From Protopterus annectens (taxonomy: Eukaryota; Chordata; Ceratodontiformes; Protopteridae), in contig NC_056743.1 in NCBI RefSeq assembly GCF_019279795.1, positions 867,847,864 through 867,911,863 on the forward strand: a DNA stretch of 64,000 nt. The letters run 5' to 3'. Made by a program: the position numbers and the translations under genes. The notes below the pieces were generated by a model that worked only from the letters and a program-made list of their open reading frames with translations, had not been told where the DNA came from and did not search any database. Every line of letters starts with the position of its first letter. The first letter of the stretch is position 1. Of the stretch, positions 30,760 through 42,378 are shown piece by piece.

Positions 30760-32561
30760 AGTTTTCTGTATGTTTGTGACCTATTTTCTCCAGCTTTGGA
30801 GGTAGAAGCACCCCATTGCTTGGGCCTACAAGAACCTTGCACCTGGGGATCTGCCCCCTAGGGCATCTGGATCTGCCCCTTTGAGGTCTGTCTGACACAG
30901 GAAAGGACCAATTTTTTGTAGGCCAGTGCCTACTAAACCTAGGTGACTGTACTTGTAAAAAATCTTTGACAGTTTGCGTAGATTTACCTTTGTCTTCCAT
31001 TTTCTTTAACACCTCTTCTGCCTTAACACCAAACAAAGTATCATGCTGTAAAAGGTGCATCTAGTAATTTAACTTTAACATGATCAGGCAAGATTTTGTT
31101 CCTTTAACTAAGCATGCCTCTTAATTACAGAACCCATAACTGCGGTCCTGCAGGAGGCCTTCAAAGAATCAAAACCACATTGCAAAGTATGTTTTCCAAC
31201 TTGTTCTGCTTCATACAATAAATCCTGCATTTCCTTGTTTTCTGCACATTCAGAATTTAACAACATTTTCTGTTTAAGCAATCCCATGACATGTTGCTGA
31301 TACTTAAGCATATGAAATTGACAGTTTAAGGCCCTTATAGCCAAAGTTGCAGATGTGTAAACCTTTTTTCCCAGTCTATCCAGTGCCATTCAATCTTGAA
31401 TCAGAGGGGGTTGGGTTTTTTGCAGTGGAAACCTAACTCTCTTTGGACCCTGTGAAATAGTTTCTGGGTCAGCAGCAGGGTTTTTAAAAAGAAATTTGTG
31501 AGAGTCAGGAACCCTGTAATATCGGTCAGGCTTAACAGGAGCTGGGGGTAAGGAATCAGGGGTCAGACTAGACTCCGAAAACACATAATCTACAATGTCT
31601 AACACAGGTGGAATGGCTAGAGGGCCTGTGCTGAGGTAGTAAAAGAAAATCCCTGAGCCTCTTTTTAGATTCTGAAAAATCTTGGCTGTCCCAGTGGAAA
31701 TGCTCCCTCATGGTATGCAAGGTTTCCCCAAAGGAATAGTCCTCAGGAGGAGATGCTGAAGGTATAGATTCTTCAGCATCAGAATCCTCATGGGGGGAAG
31801 AGAATATTCATCATCAGAAGACGAATCAGAAGAAATAGAAACCTTATCTGAAGATTCATAGTCAGTGTGTCTTGCCTAGGCCTCTTATCAGGAGGGGGAT
31901 GGGAACCCCTGATCAAGGTAATCAAGTCTTCGGCCATTTTGAAGATCTGTTTTTTTGGGCATAGAGGCCTGTCCACGTGGCTCTTGAGTTGGTTTCCTTG
32001 CTTTAGAAGGTGCTTTAGTCTTTGCATTTGAAGCTGAAGTCTTTTTAATGTAAAGATGTTTAGGTCTGAATACACCCTCAGAAGCCGGTACCTGCTCAGT
32101 GGCTACGGACCCATCTGAGGGATTAGCATCCAAGGCTCCAATACCTTGAGTATCCAGCGGCATGGCAGACTCCATGTGGGAGTCGGTAGCAGCCTGCGAC
32201 TCTAAAGTAGCGGGCATCAGGTGCTGCAAAAGCGCCTCACTGAGAACCGGCGACTGGCTTAGGAGAAGCTTAGTCTGTTTTGGGCCTCTGTTGTTTTTCT
32301 CTATCCTTTTCTTTGCGTTTTTTTGTAAACTCCGGTAGTCAGATGGCTATATGATGACATTCTGGGATAATTAAACCGGCGACCAAAAAAGTTTAAAGCA
32401 AAATCATACCAACGCTTAATAGTGTGTTGGTTAAATCTAGCACAAAACCGACAACCAGTAACTCTGTGATCAGGGCCTAGGCAAGGAATACAGTAAGAAT
32501 GAAAATCCTTATGAGGTATTTGCTTTCCACAAGAAATACAATTACTAACTTTTTCCGACAT
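30760..32561 (-). pseudogene. DIRS C gag-like gene, frameshifted
   Basis: The ATG at 32561 (MSEKVSNCISCGKQIPHKDF) starts the conserved Cys/His N-terminus (CIPCLGPDH, CRFC). A variable middle follows with PRGQASMPKKTDLQNGRR near 31980. The conserved C-terminal part (ALNCQFHMLKYQQHVMGLLK near 31310, QHDTLFGVKAEEVLKKMEDK near 31040, LQVQSPRFSRHWPTKNWSF near 30940) ends in an Arg-rich tail. Several shifts (near 32300, 31900, 31650, 31390) interrupt it. Confidence 0.8.
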
Positions 32562-32698
32562 CGGTCTGGAGCAAGAAAAAAGTTTCCACAACGGGGTACT
32601 TAGCTTTATTGAAGACTTCAGATCTGAAACTCAAACACGAAAATCTCAGGAGTCGGCCAACCGGCACTTGCGAACTGCTTCTGCTTTGGGCACCGCAT

Positions 32699-32871
32699 GG
32701 CAAGAAAGACTGAAGAAAATGGCATCGGCTGCTTCTTTTATACCCCTGACGTCAGGGAAGGGAGACAGCAGCCGACGCAGGACTCAAGACTTTGGAATTC
32801 AGGCCGGCTGAGGGCAACCTGCCAGCAGGATTACCCTAATGTAATGACTGCAACAGTGAAACACTTAGAAC
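32699..32871 (-). repeat. Left ITR of DIRS C, with TATA-like box
   Basis: Inverted partner of 27270-27484. On the minus strand a GGGGTATAAAAG box at about 32737-32746 lies 176-185 bp upstream of the gag ATG and is repeated in both ITRs, so it is a plausible promoter element. Confidence 0.85.
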
Positions 32872-33420
32872 ATCTACATGACCATGGCTTCCATACACAT
32901 TACATATAAAACCCCAGATTACATCCCTACAACTGAAGACCTCTTATGCTGGGTTGCCAACAAACCTTATGAAACCCATAAACTAGGTGATTTGAAAACT
33001 GACAATGTTAAATCAATGCTGCAAGCCCTACAAACTCTGTAAATCTATACGGTTTCACTCAACTAATCATTACCTCAAATGATAACATTCTTTCAGAGAG
33101 GATCCATTCTGGACTGGACTCTCACCTCCTCACCAACTCCATAGGTACCTCAAAGGACACTCAGAGACCACCTCACAATTTTTGTAGTCAGGCAGCATAC
33201 AGACATCCCAAAATACATCACCTGAAACAAACAGTTAAAACAGTCTGGATGAAAGCCATAACAATGCCTTAAAGCTTTACAACTGGAAAATTCTGAAAAA
33301 AAAAACTCTAGATAATGCAGTCTCAAAATTAAACAGCATTTTTTAAATACCATAAATTCATATGCTCCACCCAGAACTGAAAGGATTAAAGCTCACCCTG
33401 CCCCTTAGCTAAATACACAG
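32872..33420 (+). pseudogene. LINE endonuclease and linker, part 2
   Basis: Decayed reading LGDLKTDNVKSMLQALQTL (a drifted LGDFN motif) and NLYGFTQLI near 32985-33075, then linker-like FLNTINSYAPPRTERIKAHP near 33335-33400. This is the expected order for a CR1/L2-type ORF2 after the part at 27081. It is separated from that part by DIRS C and from the RT at 39055 by DIRS D. Confidence 0.5.
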
Positions 33421-33632
33421 CAAGCGAGAGAGACATGCACACAGTGCCTGTGTGAGAGAAGAGACAGAGTGGGTAAGAGAGGGAGAATAACCTTAACTCA
33501 GGACAAACCACCACCAACCCCATAAACAGTTGTCCATTATGGAGCAAACTAGTTCAGTCATCATTTCATTAAAATCGGTTGTCCAAATCAGCAACATAAA
33601 ATAGCACTACTTACCAAGACCCACCACAGAAA

Positions 33633-33830
33633 GTACAGTTGTGTACCTACCATAAGTGTAGATGATCGAGTGTATTCACCGTTTGAGTTATCCCGCTGGC
33701 AGGCTACCCACAGTCTGCCTGAATTCCAAAGTCTTGGTCCGGCGTTGGTTGCTGTCGCCCCTTCCCTGACGTTAGTGCGACAGGGGTATAAAAGATGCAG
33801 CAGACGCCATTTTCTTCAGTTTTTCTTGCC
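33633..33830 (-). repeat. Right ITR of DIRS D
   Basis: Inverted match to the left ITR at 38931-39054 and homologous to the right ITR of DIRS C, including the outer GTACAGTTGTGTACCTACCA extension. Confidence 0.85.
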
Positions 33831-34006
33831 CCAGATGTCAGGTGCCCCCAAAAAGGTAGGTTAAAACAACATTGCTAATAAAAGCATGCACTAAAATAAA
33901 CAATACCTTCATCTACAAGCAAATACACCACATGGGTTGTATAGGATAGAGAAGTACAGATAAAGTCCCAGCAAAGAAAACGGGGGATGGTGGGAGGGTA
34001 ACCTGG

Positions 34007-34096
34007 ACTGCAACAGTGAATACACTCTAATATCTACATTTATGGTAGGTACACAACTGTACTATGTTCATCGTGTTTCACTGTTGCAGTCATTAC
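34007..34096 (-). repeat. ICR of DIRS D
   Basis: Complement of the right outer edge joined to the complement of the left outer edge at ACTGTACTATGTTCATCG. The left-edge half matches 39030-39054 perfectly (GTTCATCGTGTTTCACTGTT). Confidence 0.88.
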
Positions 34097-34136
34097 ACTT
34101 GGGTTGAATCCCAAAGCTGAGGTTGGGCGGCTGGGT

Positions 34137-35200
34137 CTAAATAGAATTAGGAGTGGCTATAAGGCCCTGCAAGACTGCAGTGGCAAAGTCTGCTCTGGAT
34201 TTGGAGTAAAGAGGCAAGTGGTAGTGCTTAGTAAAAGTGTGCACTGAAGTCCAAGTTGCAGCCTCCAAAATATCCTTGGTTGGTACTCCTCTGAGGAAGG
34301 CTGCTGAGGTGGCTGCTGCTCTGGTAGAATGTAGTCTAATGCCCTTAGACACTGATTTACCATGTTGTGAATAGCAGAAACTAATGCAGTGTCCTATCCA
34401 TTTCGAAATTGTGATCCTGCAGCATATGCCACTAAAAGTTGTTCAGTCCTTCTGAAAGCTTTAGTTTTGTCCAAGTAGAAGCGTAGCTGTCTGTGTATGT
34501 CCAAAGAATGCAGAAGTCTCTCCCCTTTATTCTGCGGGTTTGGGTAAAAAGTAAGCAAATTAATTGTTTGGTTAAGAGCCACACTGGACACTACCTTAGG
34601 CATAAATGTTGGGTTTGTACTTGGAGAAACCCTGTCTGGATGGAAGATAATAAAGGGTTTCACAGCCATTAAAGCATGTAGCTCTGAGACACTTCTTGCT
34701 AAAGTTATTGCTAGGAGCAGAGCTGTTTTCCATGATAAGAAATTTATCTCAGCTGTATTGGCTGGCTCAAAAGGAGGCAGTGCGAGTTTTTCCAAGACAA
34801 AATTGAGGTCCCATGCAGGTATTGGTGCTCTTCTTGGAGGTCTTATGTTTTCGGCACCCCTGAGGAACTGCCTAAGCAATGGATATGAAAAAAATAGGCG
34901 GGTTTGTATTGTAATGAGCTGAAATGGCAGAGGCATGGATCTTAATTGATGAGAAGGATAGGCCTTTGTCCAGCATCTTTGTTAGATATTGTAAAATCTG
35001 AGGAATATTTGGAACAAGCATGTCAATTCCTTGTGCCTGGTTCCAAGCACAGAATCTCTTCCATTTTTCTGCACAAGATTTTCTGGTGCTGGGCCTCCTG
35101 ACCTCCAAAATGCCATCCATAACCACTTTAGAGAGACGTGTATTCTGAATGGTTACAGTATCCGCCATGCAGCTAGATTTAGAGTTCTGAGTTGGCTGTG
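34137..35200 (-). pseudogene. DIRS D tyrosine recombinase, frameshifted
   Basis: The N-terminal part (EVRRPSTRKSCAEKWKRFCA near 35100-35040) and an open stretch 34936-34394 with AWDLNFVLEKLALPPFEPAN, LARSVSELHAL (the catalytic Arg of A/SARRVSEL is replaced by Ser here) and FRRTEQLLVAYAAGSQ. The end (34352-34137) has LHSTRAAATSAAFLRG (HxxR) and TKHYHLPLYSKS (Tyr). Breaks near 34990-34920 and 34390. Confidence 0.82.
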
Positions 35201-37000
35201 CAGGATCCGATTGTTTTGTTGGATCAGTACATGAGGAATTTGAGGCAATGTCCAGGCTGGGCCTTGGGACAAGCTCCTTAGGATTGGGTACCAGTGTTGG
35301 CGTGGCCAATCCGGGGCAATCAGAATCATTTGTGGCTTTTCTTGTCTGACCTTTAGGAGTACCTTGGGGAGGAGAGGCAGTGGAGGAAAGGCATATACTG
35401 TAAGGTTGTTCCAGCTGAATGACAGAGCATCCACTTTCCATGCTTGTTTGTGATAAGTTCTTGTGCAGAATCTCTGAAGTTGGCAGTTGCGAGGGTACAA
35501 AAAGATCTATGTCTGGCCGTCCCCATTTCCTTGTGATCATGCTGAAGATTTGTGGATCTAGTTTCCACTCGTCCATGAGGTTTCTGCTTAGTTCGTCTGC
35601 CAGAGCATTTGTTTTTTCCTGGCACGAATTGTGCTTGCAGGTGTACTTGGTAAATCAATGCTGTGTTCCACAAAATCATGGCTTGTCTGCAGAGGGGGTA
35701 GGAATGTGTCCCCCCCCTGCTTATTTATGTACCACATGACTGTGGTGTTGTCCGTCTTTATCAGCAGCTGTCCTGGATGAAGTAGGTCCCTGAAGGCTGT
35801 CAGAGCATTTAGTACAGCTAGCATCTCTTTTTCATTGATGTGTAGTTGCCTTTGGCTTGGGGGCCATGTGCCCTGAATACATTTTCCTGCCATGCGGCCC
35901 CCCCCCCCGGCATAATCTGATGCATCTGTTGTTAGTGTTTGCCTGGCTGTGGGTAAAGTGAATGGCTGTCTCTTGTTGTGGTGACAGGCCTGTGCCCACC
36001 ATCAAAACTCCTGTTGCAGGCAGGGAATGAGTGAAATTAATGATTCCATGCTGTGGCAATGTGGAGTCCAAACACTTTTTAGTCTTGCATATGGAATTAG
36101 CAGAATGCAGGAGGCCATGTAGCCCAGAGCCTGCAGAATTTTTCTTGCAGATAACTGGGCCTTTGTTGCCATGTTTTCGAAGTAAGAAGTCAGTTGCCTT
36201 TGTTTGTCTGGCGCGAGATAAGCAATCTGGGAGTTGTATTTAAGCTTGCACCCAGGAATATTATCTCTTGAGAGGGTACTAGTTTTGATTTATTTTCATT
36301 TACTGTGTACCCTAGGCAAATTAGTAATCTTTTTACAAACGCCAGATGCTTTAGTAGAATGTCTTTGGCCTCTGCTTGAATAAGGCAGTCATCCAAGTAG
36401 GGATATATTTGAATTCCTCTCTGTCTGCAAAATGCAATTACTGGAGCCAGGCATTTTGTGAATACCCTGGGCGCAGTAGATAAGCCAAAGGGCAGTGCAG
36501 AGAATTGGTAGTGCCTTGAGCCAGCTATGAATCTGAGGTATCTTCTGCAAGACTGTCTGATTGGGACATGCAGGTATGCCTCTGAGGTCCAGAGTTACAA
36601 GTCAAGCCTTTTTGCCCAGCATGGGCAGAAGCTGCTGCAGAATCAACATATTGAATTTCGGAACATCCAGAAAAGTATTTAGAATAGACAGGGGCAGAAT
36701 TGGTCTCCATGCTTTGTCCTTTCTTGGTACTAAAAAGTCTTGAATAAAATCCTTGTCCCTGCTCTTGTCGTGGCACTGGCTGAATAGCCCTCATATCCAT
36801 GAGAGATGAAACATGGTTTTGTGCCTCTGCCCATTGATTGTGTGGCAGGTCTGGCATACCTTTTGCCTTTGGAAGGGTGTGAAAGTGGAACCTGTAGCCC
36901 TGAGAGACTATATTTAAGACCCATTTGTCCTGGGTAATCATGTGCCAATTTTGTGAAAAAAGTGCTAGCTTTTCCCCCTAAGGGTGCTGCCAAAAGATAA
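35170..37000 (-). pseudogene. DIRS D pol, multiply frameshifted
   Basis: RT start near 36941 (DKWVLNIVSQGYRFHFHTLP), with frameshifts and a stop near 36750-36550; YLDD is intact at 36388-36399, followed by LGYTVNENKSKLVPSQ. RNase H parts: MAGKCIQGTWPPSQ, INEKEMLAVLNAL and IKTDNTTVMWYINKQGG at 35893-35700. The methyltransferase-like block has VYAFPPLPLLPKVLLKVRQE near 35400-35340 and MILIAPDWPRQHWYPIL near 35330-35280. The domains are all represented but not in one frame. Confidence 0.83.
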
Positions 37001-37024
37001 ATGCTTGGCATTGGCAGAGGGAAG

Positions 37025-38792
37025 TCATTGGGACCGTTTCCTATACGGCTGTGTTTTGTCTTCTCCGCTTTTGGAGGTAGAAGCGCCCCACTGTTTGGGC
37101 CTGTATGAGCCCTGGGACTGTTGTCTGCCTCTAGGGCGTCTGTATCTGCCTCTTTGTGGCCTGTCTGACATGGGAAAGGACCAATTTTTAGAATGCCAGT
37201 TCCTGCTAAATCTGGGTGGCTGCACCTGTAAAAAATCCTTCACTGTCTGCATAGATTTAGCTTTATCCTCCATTTTCTTTAACACCTCTTCTGCCTTAAC
37301 ACCAAACAAAGTATCATGCTGTAATGGAGCATCCAATAATTTTGCTTTAACATCATCAGGCAGAGTCTGTTCATTTAACCAAGCATGCCTTCTAATGACA
37401 GAACCACCAGTGAATCATAACCACATTGCAAAGTATGTTTTCCCACTTGTTCAGCTGCATGCAATAAATCCTACAATTCCTTATTCTCAGCACATTCAGA
37501 ATTTGTTAACATTTTCTGTTTTAACAGAGACATTAAATATTGTTGATATTTAAGCATATGAAATTGACAATTTACAGCCCTTGCAGCCAAGGTAGCAGAA
37601 GTGTAAACTTTTTTCCCTCCATCTGTCCTGTGCCCTAGAATCTGAGGGGACAGGTTTTTTTGCAGTAGCAGCCTTGATCCCTTTGGGACCCTGTGAAATG
37701 GTTTCTGGGTCAGCAGCAGGGTTTTATATAGAAATTTATGGGAATCTGGAACCCTGTAGTATCTGCCCAGCTTAACAGGTGCAGGAGGTAAAGAGTCTGG
37801 GGACAGGCCGGACTCTGAGAATACATCATCTACTATGTCTAGGACAGGAGGAATTGCAAGAGGTCTGTGCTGAGGCAGTAACAGAAAGTCTCTAAGCCTC
37901 TTCTTAGAGTCTGAATAATCCTAGCTATCCCAGTGGAAATGCTCCCTCATGGTATGCAGGGTTTCCCCAAAAGAGTAATCCTCAGGAGGAGAAGCTGAAG
38001 GAATAAAATCTTCAGCATCAGAATCCTCATAGGGAGGAACAGAATATCCCTGTTCTGAAGAGGAATCAGAGGAAATGGAAACCTGATCAGAGGAATCATA
38101 TTCAGTATCTTGCCTAGGCCTCTTTTCAGGAGGGGGATGGGAACCCCTGATCAAAGCAATTAGGTCTTCGGCCATTTTGAGCATCTGTTTCTTAGGCATA
38201 GACGTCTGCCCTGGAGAATGCTGTACTTGTTTTCTTGTCTTTAAAACTGCGTTAGACTTTGTCTTAGATGCTGAAGTAGGCTTTATATAAAGTTGTGTAG
38301 GTCTGAAAACACCCTCAGAAGCCGATGCCTGCTCAGCGGCACCGGACCCATCTGAGAGACTGATTTCCGAAGGGCCAATACCTTGAGTATCCAGAGGCCT
38401 AGTTGTCTCCACGTGGGAGTCGGAGGTGAACTGTGGCTCTGAGGTAGCGGGAGTCAGGGGCTGCGAAAGCGCCTCACTAAGCACCGGCGACTGGCCTAGA
38501 AGAGGCTTTGTTGTCGGTTTTGGACCTCGGACGCCTGTCTTTTTCTTTATCCTTGCGCTTTTTATGAATTCCAGTCATTTGTTCTGACAGCATTATATAA
38601 TTAAACCTGCAGCCAACGTAATGAAAAGCAAAATCGTACCGACGCTTTATAGTGTGTTGGTTAAATCTAGCACACAACCGACAACTAGCAATGTCGTGAT
38701 CAGGGCCTAGGCAAGGAATACAGTAAGAATGAAAATCCTTATGAGGTAATTTGCTTCCCACAAGAAATACAATTGTTAACTTTTTCTGACAT
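37025..38792 (-). pseudogene. DIRS D gag-like gene, frameshifted
   Basis: The ATG at 38792 begins MSEKVNNC. One extra base after the second CxxC region (near 38745) shifts the frame, then HKDFHSYCIPCLGPDHDIAS continues. The middle part (38484-37921) has SMPKKQMLKMAEDLIALIRG, an acidic serine block (YDSSDQVSISSDSSSEQGYS) and SFGETLHTMREHFHW, ending at a TAG where the E copy reads through. The C-terminal part (DAPLQHDTLFGVKAEEVLKK, LQVQPPRFSRNW, an Arg-rich tail) runs to about 37025. Confidence 0.8.
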
Positions 38793-38930
38793 TGATCTGG
38801 AGCAAGAAAAAAGTTTCCCCAACGGGGTACTTAGCTTTATTGAAGACTTCGAATCTGAAATTCATTTACGAAAATCTCAGGAGTCGGCCGACTGCCACTT
38901 GGGAGCTGCTTTTGCTTTGGGCACCGCACA

Positions 38931-39054
38931 GCAACAAAGACTGAAGAAAATGGCATCGGCTGCATCTTTTATACCCCTGCCGCACTGACGTCAAGGAAGA
39001 GGTGACAGCATCAGACACAGACAGCATGACTGCAACAGTGAAACACGATGAACA
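38931..39054 (-). repeat. Left ITR of DIRS D, internally deleted
   Basis: Homologous to the left ITR of C and E, with the TATA-like box at about 38967-38976, but it lacks roughly 70 bp in the middle (junction near 39022-39026). The outer edge is intact. Confidence 0.8.
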
Positions 39055-39720
39055 TCAACCATAATGAAAACTTTGTTTATGCTTGCCCGTACCTCTATTA
39101 TAAATCTAAAAAAAAAAAAAAACCTCTTAACATTAGACAACCTACCACAAGAACACTTAAATGGCAAATGATAGTATAGCCTAATCAACTCTATCCTTGT
39201 CAAGTGCATCATAAAAGAAAACTATGTTCCTGTTCTTTGGAAAAAGTGCCATATAACACCTTTACAAAAGTGTAGAGCTTCCACTGAGCTCGCCAATTAC
39301 AGTCCTGTAGCTATTCTGTCCCCTCATCAAAACTTTTGAGAAATTAATTCACCTCCAACTTAATGAATAGAACAAAAACCTCACATCCACCAAAACACTG
39401 CTTTTGTCTAACGCAAAGTACCACTGCTGCACTACCAAGCTTTACTAACAGTCAACACAGTAGTGCTAACTCAGGCAAGCTCGTCTCATCTCTGTTCTTA
39501 GATCTAAAGCAAGCAACACTGTAACCCACTCAATTCTGCTACAAAAGTTGGCTGCAATAAGCATCTCTTCCTCATCTCTGCTTTGGTTTCAAAGTTATCA
39601 CAGGGCACAAGCTGTAAATGGATAGAGGACTATTCTATTTTCAGAAAATAATCCTTAGGTGTCCCCCAAGGATCAAATCTAGGCCTGCTACTATTCACTC
39701 TCTTCACTAAACCTTCACAT
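39055..39720 (+). pseudogene. LINE reverse transcriptase fragment, part 3
   Basis: Decayed plus-strand reading: CIIKENYVPVLWKKCHITPL near 39205-39265, ELANYSPVAILSP near 39290-39325 (the NYRPI motif), a LDLSKA-like stretch near 39495, and SLGVPQGSNLGLLLFTLFT near 39655-39710. This is the RT core of a CR1/L2-type LINE up to just before the catalytic box. Position and strand agree with the endonuclease parts at 27081 and 32872, so all three may be one element. Confidence 0.6.
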
Positions 39721-40305
39721 AGTTGCTATATATGCAACTATCCAATATGCATAAGATTCCATGCTTATCTACAAAACAGACTATCAAAACTCAAGATACC
39801 AAGAAAACCAAACTACTATTCCTTTCACAAGCACCCATCAGACCAGAAAACCAAGTTTGCAATACTCCATCACAGTGTTACCAGCAGAGTGCAAGTGTCA
39901 TGCACTAAACCTACTCCGTTACTATATACGAGAAAATGAAATTAGACCAGCACATATCACTTGGCAAAATGCATCAAAACCCGGATTTCCTGTACAGGCT
40001 CAAACTCTGCATTTCCAGTAGTACAAGGATACACACAGCCATAACATTCATGTTAGCTTCCCTCTTAACATGCTTCACCAATCCCTTACCAATGCGCGCA
40101 CACTAAAAAAATGGAAGGTTGCAAAATTTGCAGCCAACCATCGCTCTAGAGCTCACTAACACTCAGTTCGCTAATCATCTGGTTCTCAACTATTGATGAC
40201 ACAAAAGCTCAAACACCCCCCCCCCCAAAAAAAAATATCCCATTTTAAAGCCAGTTATTCAGCACTGCTCTCAGGAAAAAGATTTTGTGATGAAAGGTAC
40301 TTGAA
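39721..40305. other. No clear gene; possible continuation of the decayed LINE
   Basis: Follows the RT fragment in the expected direction but no catalytic or C-terminal motif was certain. A C run and an A run occur near 40216-40238. Confidence 0.35.
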
Positions 40306-40660
40306 CACTGCTGGTGACCATTTTCAAACTGAATCTCAAAATCATGGACTTCAATCCCCGCTCACCTAAAATACTATCTATCTATCTGGCTAGGATTCTG
40401 TCTTCCCCCAAGGCTAATTAAAATACTTTGTTTCCACATAACCTCTATACAGCTCTTCAATGCAACTCCACACTGCTGGTGACCATTTTCAAACTGAATC
40501 TCAAAATCATGGACTTCAATCCCCTTCTCTTTGAAAAAAATCCTTTCAAGCTCACCTAAAATACTATCTATCTATCTGGCTAGGATTCTGTCTTCCCCCA
40601 AGGCTAATTAAAATACTTTGTTTCCACATAACCTCTATACAGCTCTTCAATGCAACTCCA
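40306..40660. repeat. Local tandem duplication (165 and 190 bp)
   Basis: Unit 1 at 40306-40470 and unit 2 at 40471-40660 both run from CACTGCTGGTGACC to TGCAACTCCA. Apart from a 25-bp block present only in unit 2 they are essentially identical, so the event is recent. Confidence 0.93.
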
Positions 40661-41253
40661 ACCTCCGAATCATACATCCCTTCTTTAACTACTCTGCAAA
40701 ATTACCTTAGACCCGCTGTCTAGGACCACACACTATACATAAAAGTTTACATACATGATATCGACACCATACCATGCTCACACCATTTGTGCTGCCCTTT
40801 TCTTCCCAACCATGCAACTACCCATCTTCTCTACTTCCTTCACCTTAAACTCACCACATCACTACCTCCAAATCCCCTCATTACACCATCTCCAAGGCAC
40901 TTTTTTCACCGTATGTAAAGCTTCACCTTCCTGTCAACAGCTCCATAGCAAATACTTCATATTTGAGTAGAAGCAGATCAAGAATATAATCAATCACTAG
41001 TAAATTTTCAATCCACTGATCCATTTTTATACCTCATCTGTAACTATGATTCAGTTAGCATTGCCTTCGATTGTACAACCCAAAATGTTTGCTGCATGCC
41101 ACTACTTTGTACTGTACACTACTATAAAGGTTTTTTTTATCCTCTACTGGTTTGTACTCTAATTTTAGCTACTTATGCACTGTATATTTCTGAAACAGTA
41201 TTTTCATCCTGCACTACAACTTGCCTGTCTTATAGGCTATGCAATAATTTGGC
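40661..41253. other. No gene recognised
   Basis: AT-rich DNA before the PLE target site; no motif recognised. Confidence 0.45.
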
Positions 41254-41339
41254 AACTTGTTCACATTAAATAATGAACGAACACCAACCAAATAAAAATC
41301 TGGACGCCGACACTGAAGAATTATCCAGTTCTGGCCAAG

Positions 41340-42378
41340 ATGGTGGGTATACCAAAAATACATAAGTGTTTGAAGAATCCCCCATTTCGCCCCATAGTTT
41401 CAGGCTCTCGTTCTAAAACCTTTAACATAGGGAAACTCATAGACGGATGGCTCAAAAATGTTTATAAATCCATCCCTCATATCATGAAAGACTCCTGGAG
41501 ATTTTTGGGTGATTTAACCAGAGACAAATGGCATTCAGATACAATTTATCTTACCATAGACGTCCAGGATTTATTTTCCAGCATACCTAAAGATGAGGGC
41601 CTGGAATTTTTTGCTAACAGCTTAAGGAAACACTCAGGCCTCACATGGAATAAGATTTCTTTAATTTGTGATATGATGGGGCTTGTACTGGACCATAACT
41701 ATATAGCATTCCAGGGTGAATTTTTAAACAGATTAAGGGTGGCCATGGGAGCAGTGTGCTCCCATTTTGCAAAATTGGTCATGCTCGAATGGGAGTTAGA
41801 ACATGTATTTAACAGCACATTTTTTTCTAACATCTCTTACTATGCAAGGTACCTGGATGATATTTTTATCTTGTGGAATGGTCCAGTGGAAAAATTGAGG
41901 AATTTATGATATACATAAACAATACTACTAGCTTTTAAAATTCACACATAGTTACAGTAACACTGAAATAGCATTTTTGGATGTATTAATTAGTCATGAT
42001 GATGTGGGTTTTATTTCCAAGTTATACCGTAAGCCCACATTCTCGAATGACTATATACACTTCAGTAGTAGCCACCCTCCACATGTGTTCAGAAATATAG
42101 TGAAAGGACAATGTATTCGGGCAGCCAGGATGTCCTCCACAAGGACCATAATGGTGGCAGAACTTAACTATATTAGAGAATTATTTTTAGATCGTGCCTA
42201 TCCAAAGAAAATGGTTAATGAAGTTATCAAATATATAGAAGGTCAATGGGGACAAAGATATCCACCATTATTAGGATGTTATAGAATGAATGACAAAACA
42301 GAAGGACCAAACGAACTCCAGGGAAGAGTGTGCGTGCCACATATACACCTTACACACATTTGGTCAAAGAAATTTTAG
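41340..42378 (+). pseudogene. PLE reverse transcriptase and thumb, frameshifted
   Basis: Starts without the usual N-terminal third. IPKIHKCLKNPPFRPIVSGS is the RT entry motif. TIDVQDLFSSIP (motif A), the G-rich RVAMGAVCSHFAKL block and catalytic YLDD (RYLDDIFILW near 41855) follow, to a stop at 41909. A shift then leads into the thumb (FLDVLISHDDVGFISKLYRK, then KGQCIRAARMSS) ending at 42378. It would prime reverse transcription from the nicked target. The catalytic Asp pair is intact, but the shift near 41910 prevents full translation. Confidence 0.85.

Larger units (their letters stand above)
27270..32871 (-). mobile_element. DIRS-like retrotransposon C
   Basis: Complete minus-strand DIRS element with right ITR (27270-27484), ICR (27697-27786), YR, pol, gag and left ITR (32699-32871). 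The right edge reads AAA then GTACAGTTGTG. The left edge ends about TTAGAAC. It is inserted antisense in a decayed LINE endonuclease gene that resumes on both sides. Same subfamily as A, D, E and F. Frameshifts in all genes. Confidence 0.92.
33633..39054 (-). mobile_element. DIRS-like retrotransposon D
   Basis: Minus-strand DIRS element with right ITR (33633-33830), ICR (34007-34096), YR, pol, gag and left ITR (38931-39054). The right edge is AAA then GTACAGTTGTG; the left edge ends GATGAACAT. It appears inserted antisense between linker and RT parts of an old LINE. Frameshifts and stops in all genes; the left ITR has an internal deletion. Confidence 0.92.

Noticed and set aside
36388-36399. 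Loss of the RT catalytic Tyr-Leu in DIRS D (apparent MDD)
   Set aside because: The DNA reads TAC TTG GAT GAC, so YLDD is intact; the apparent Met comes from treating TTG as a start codon.
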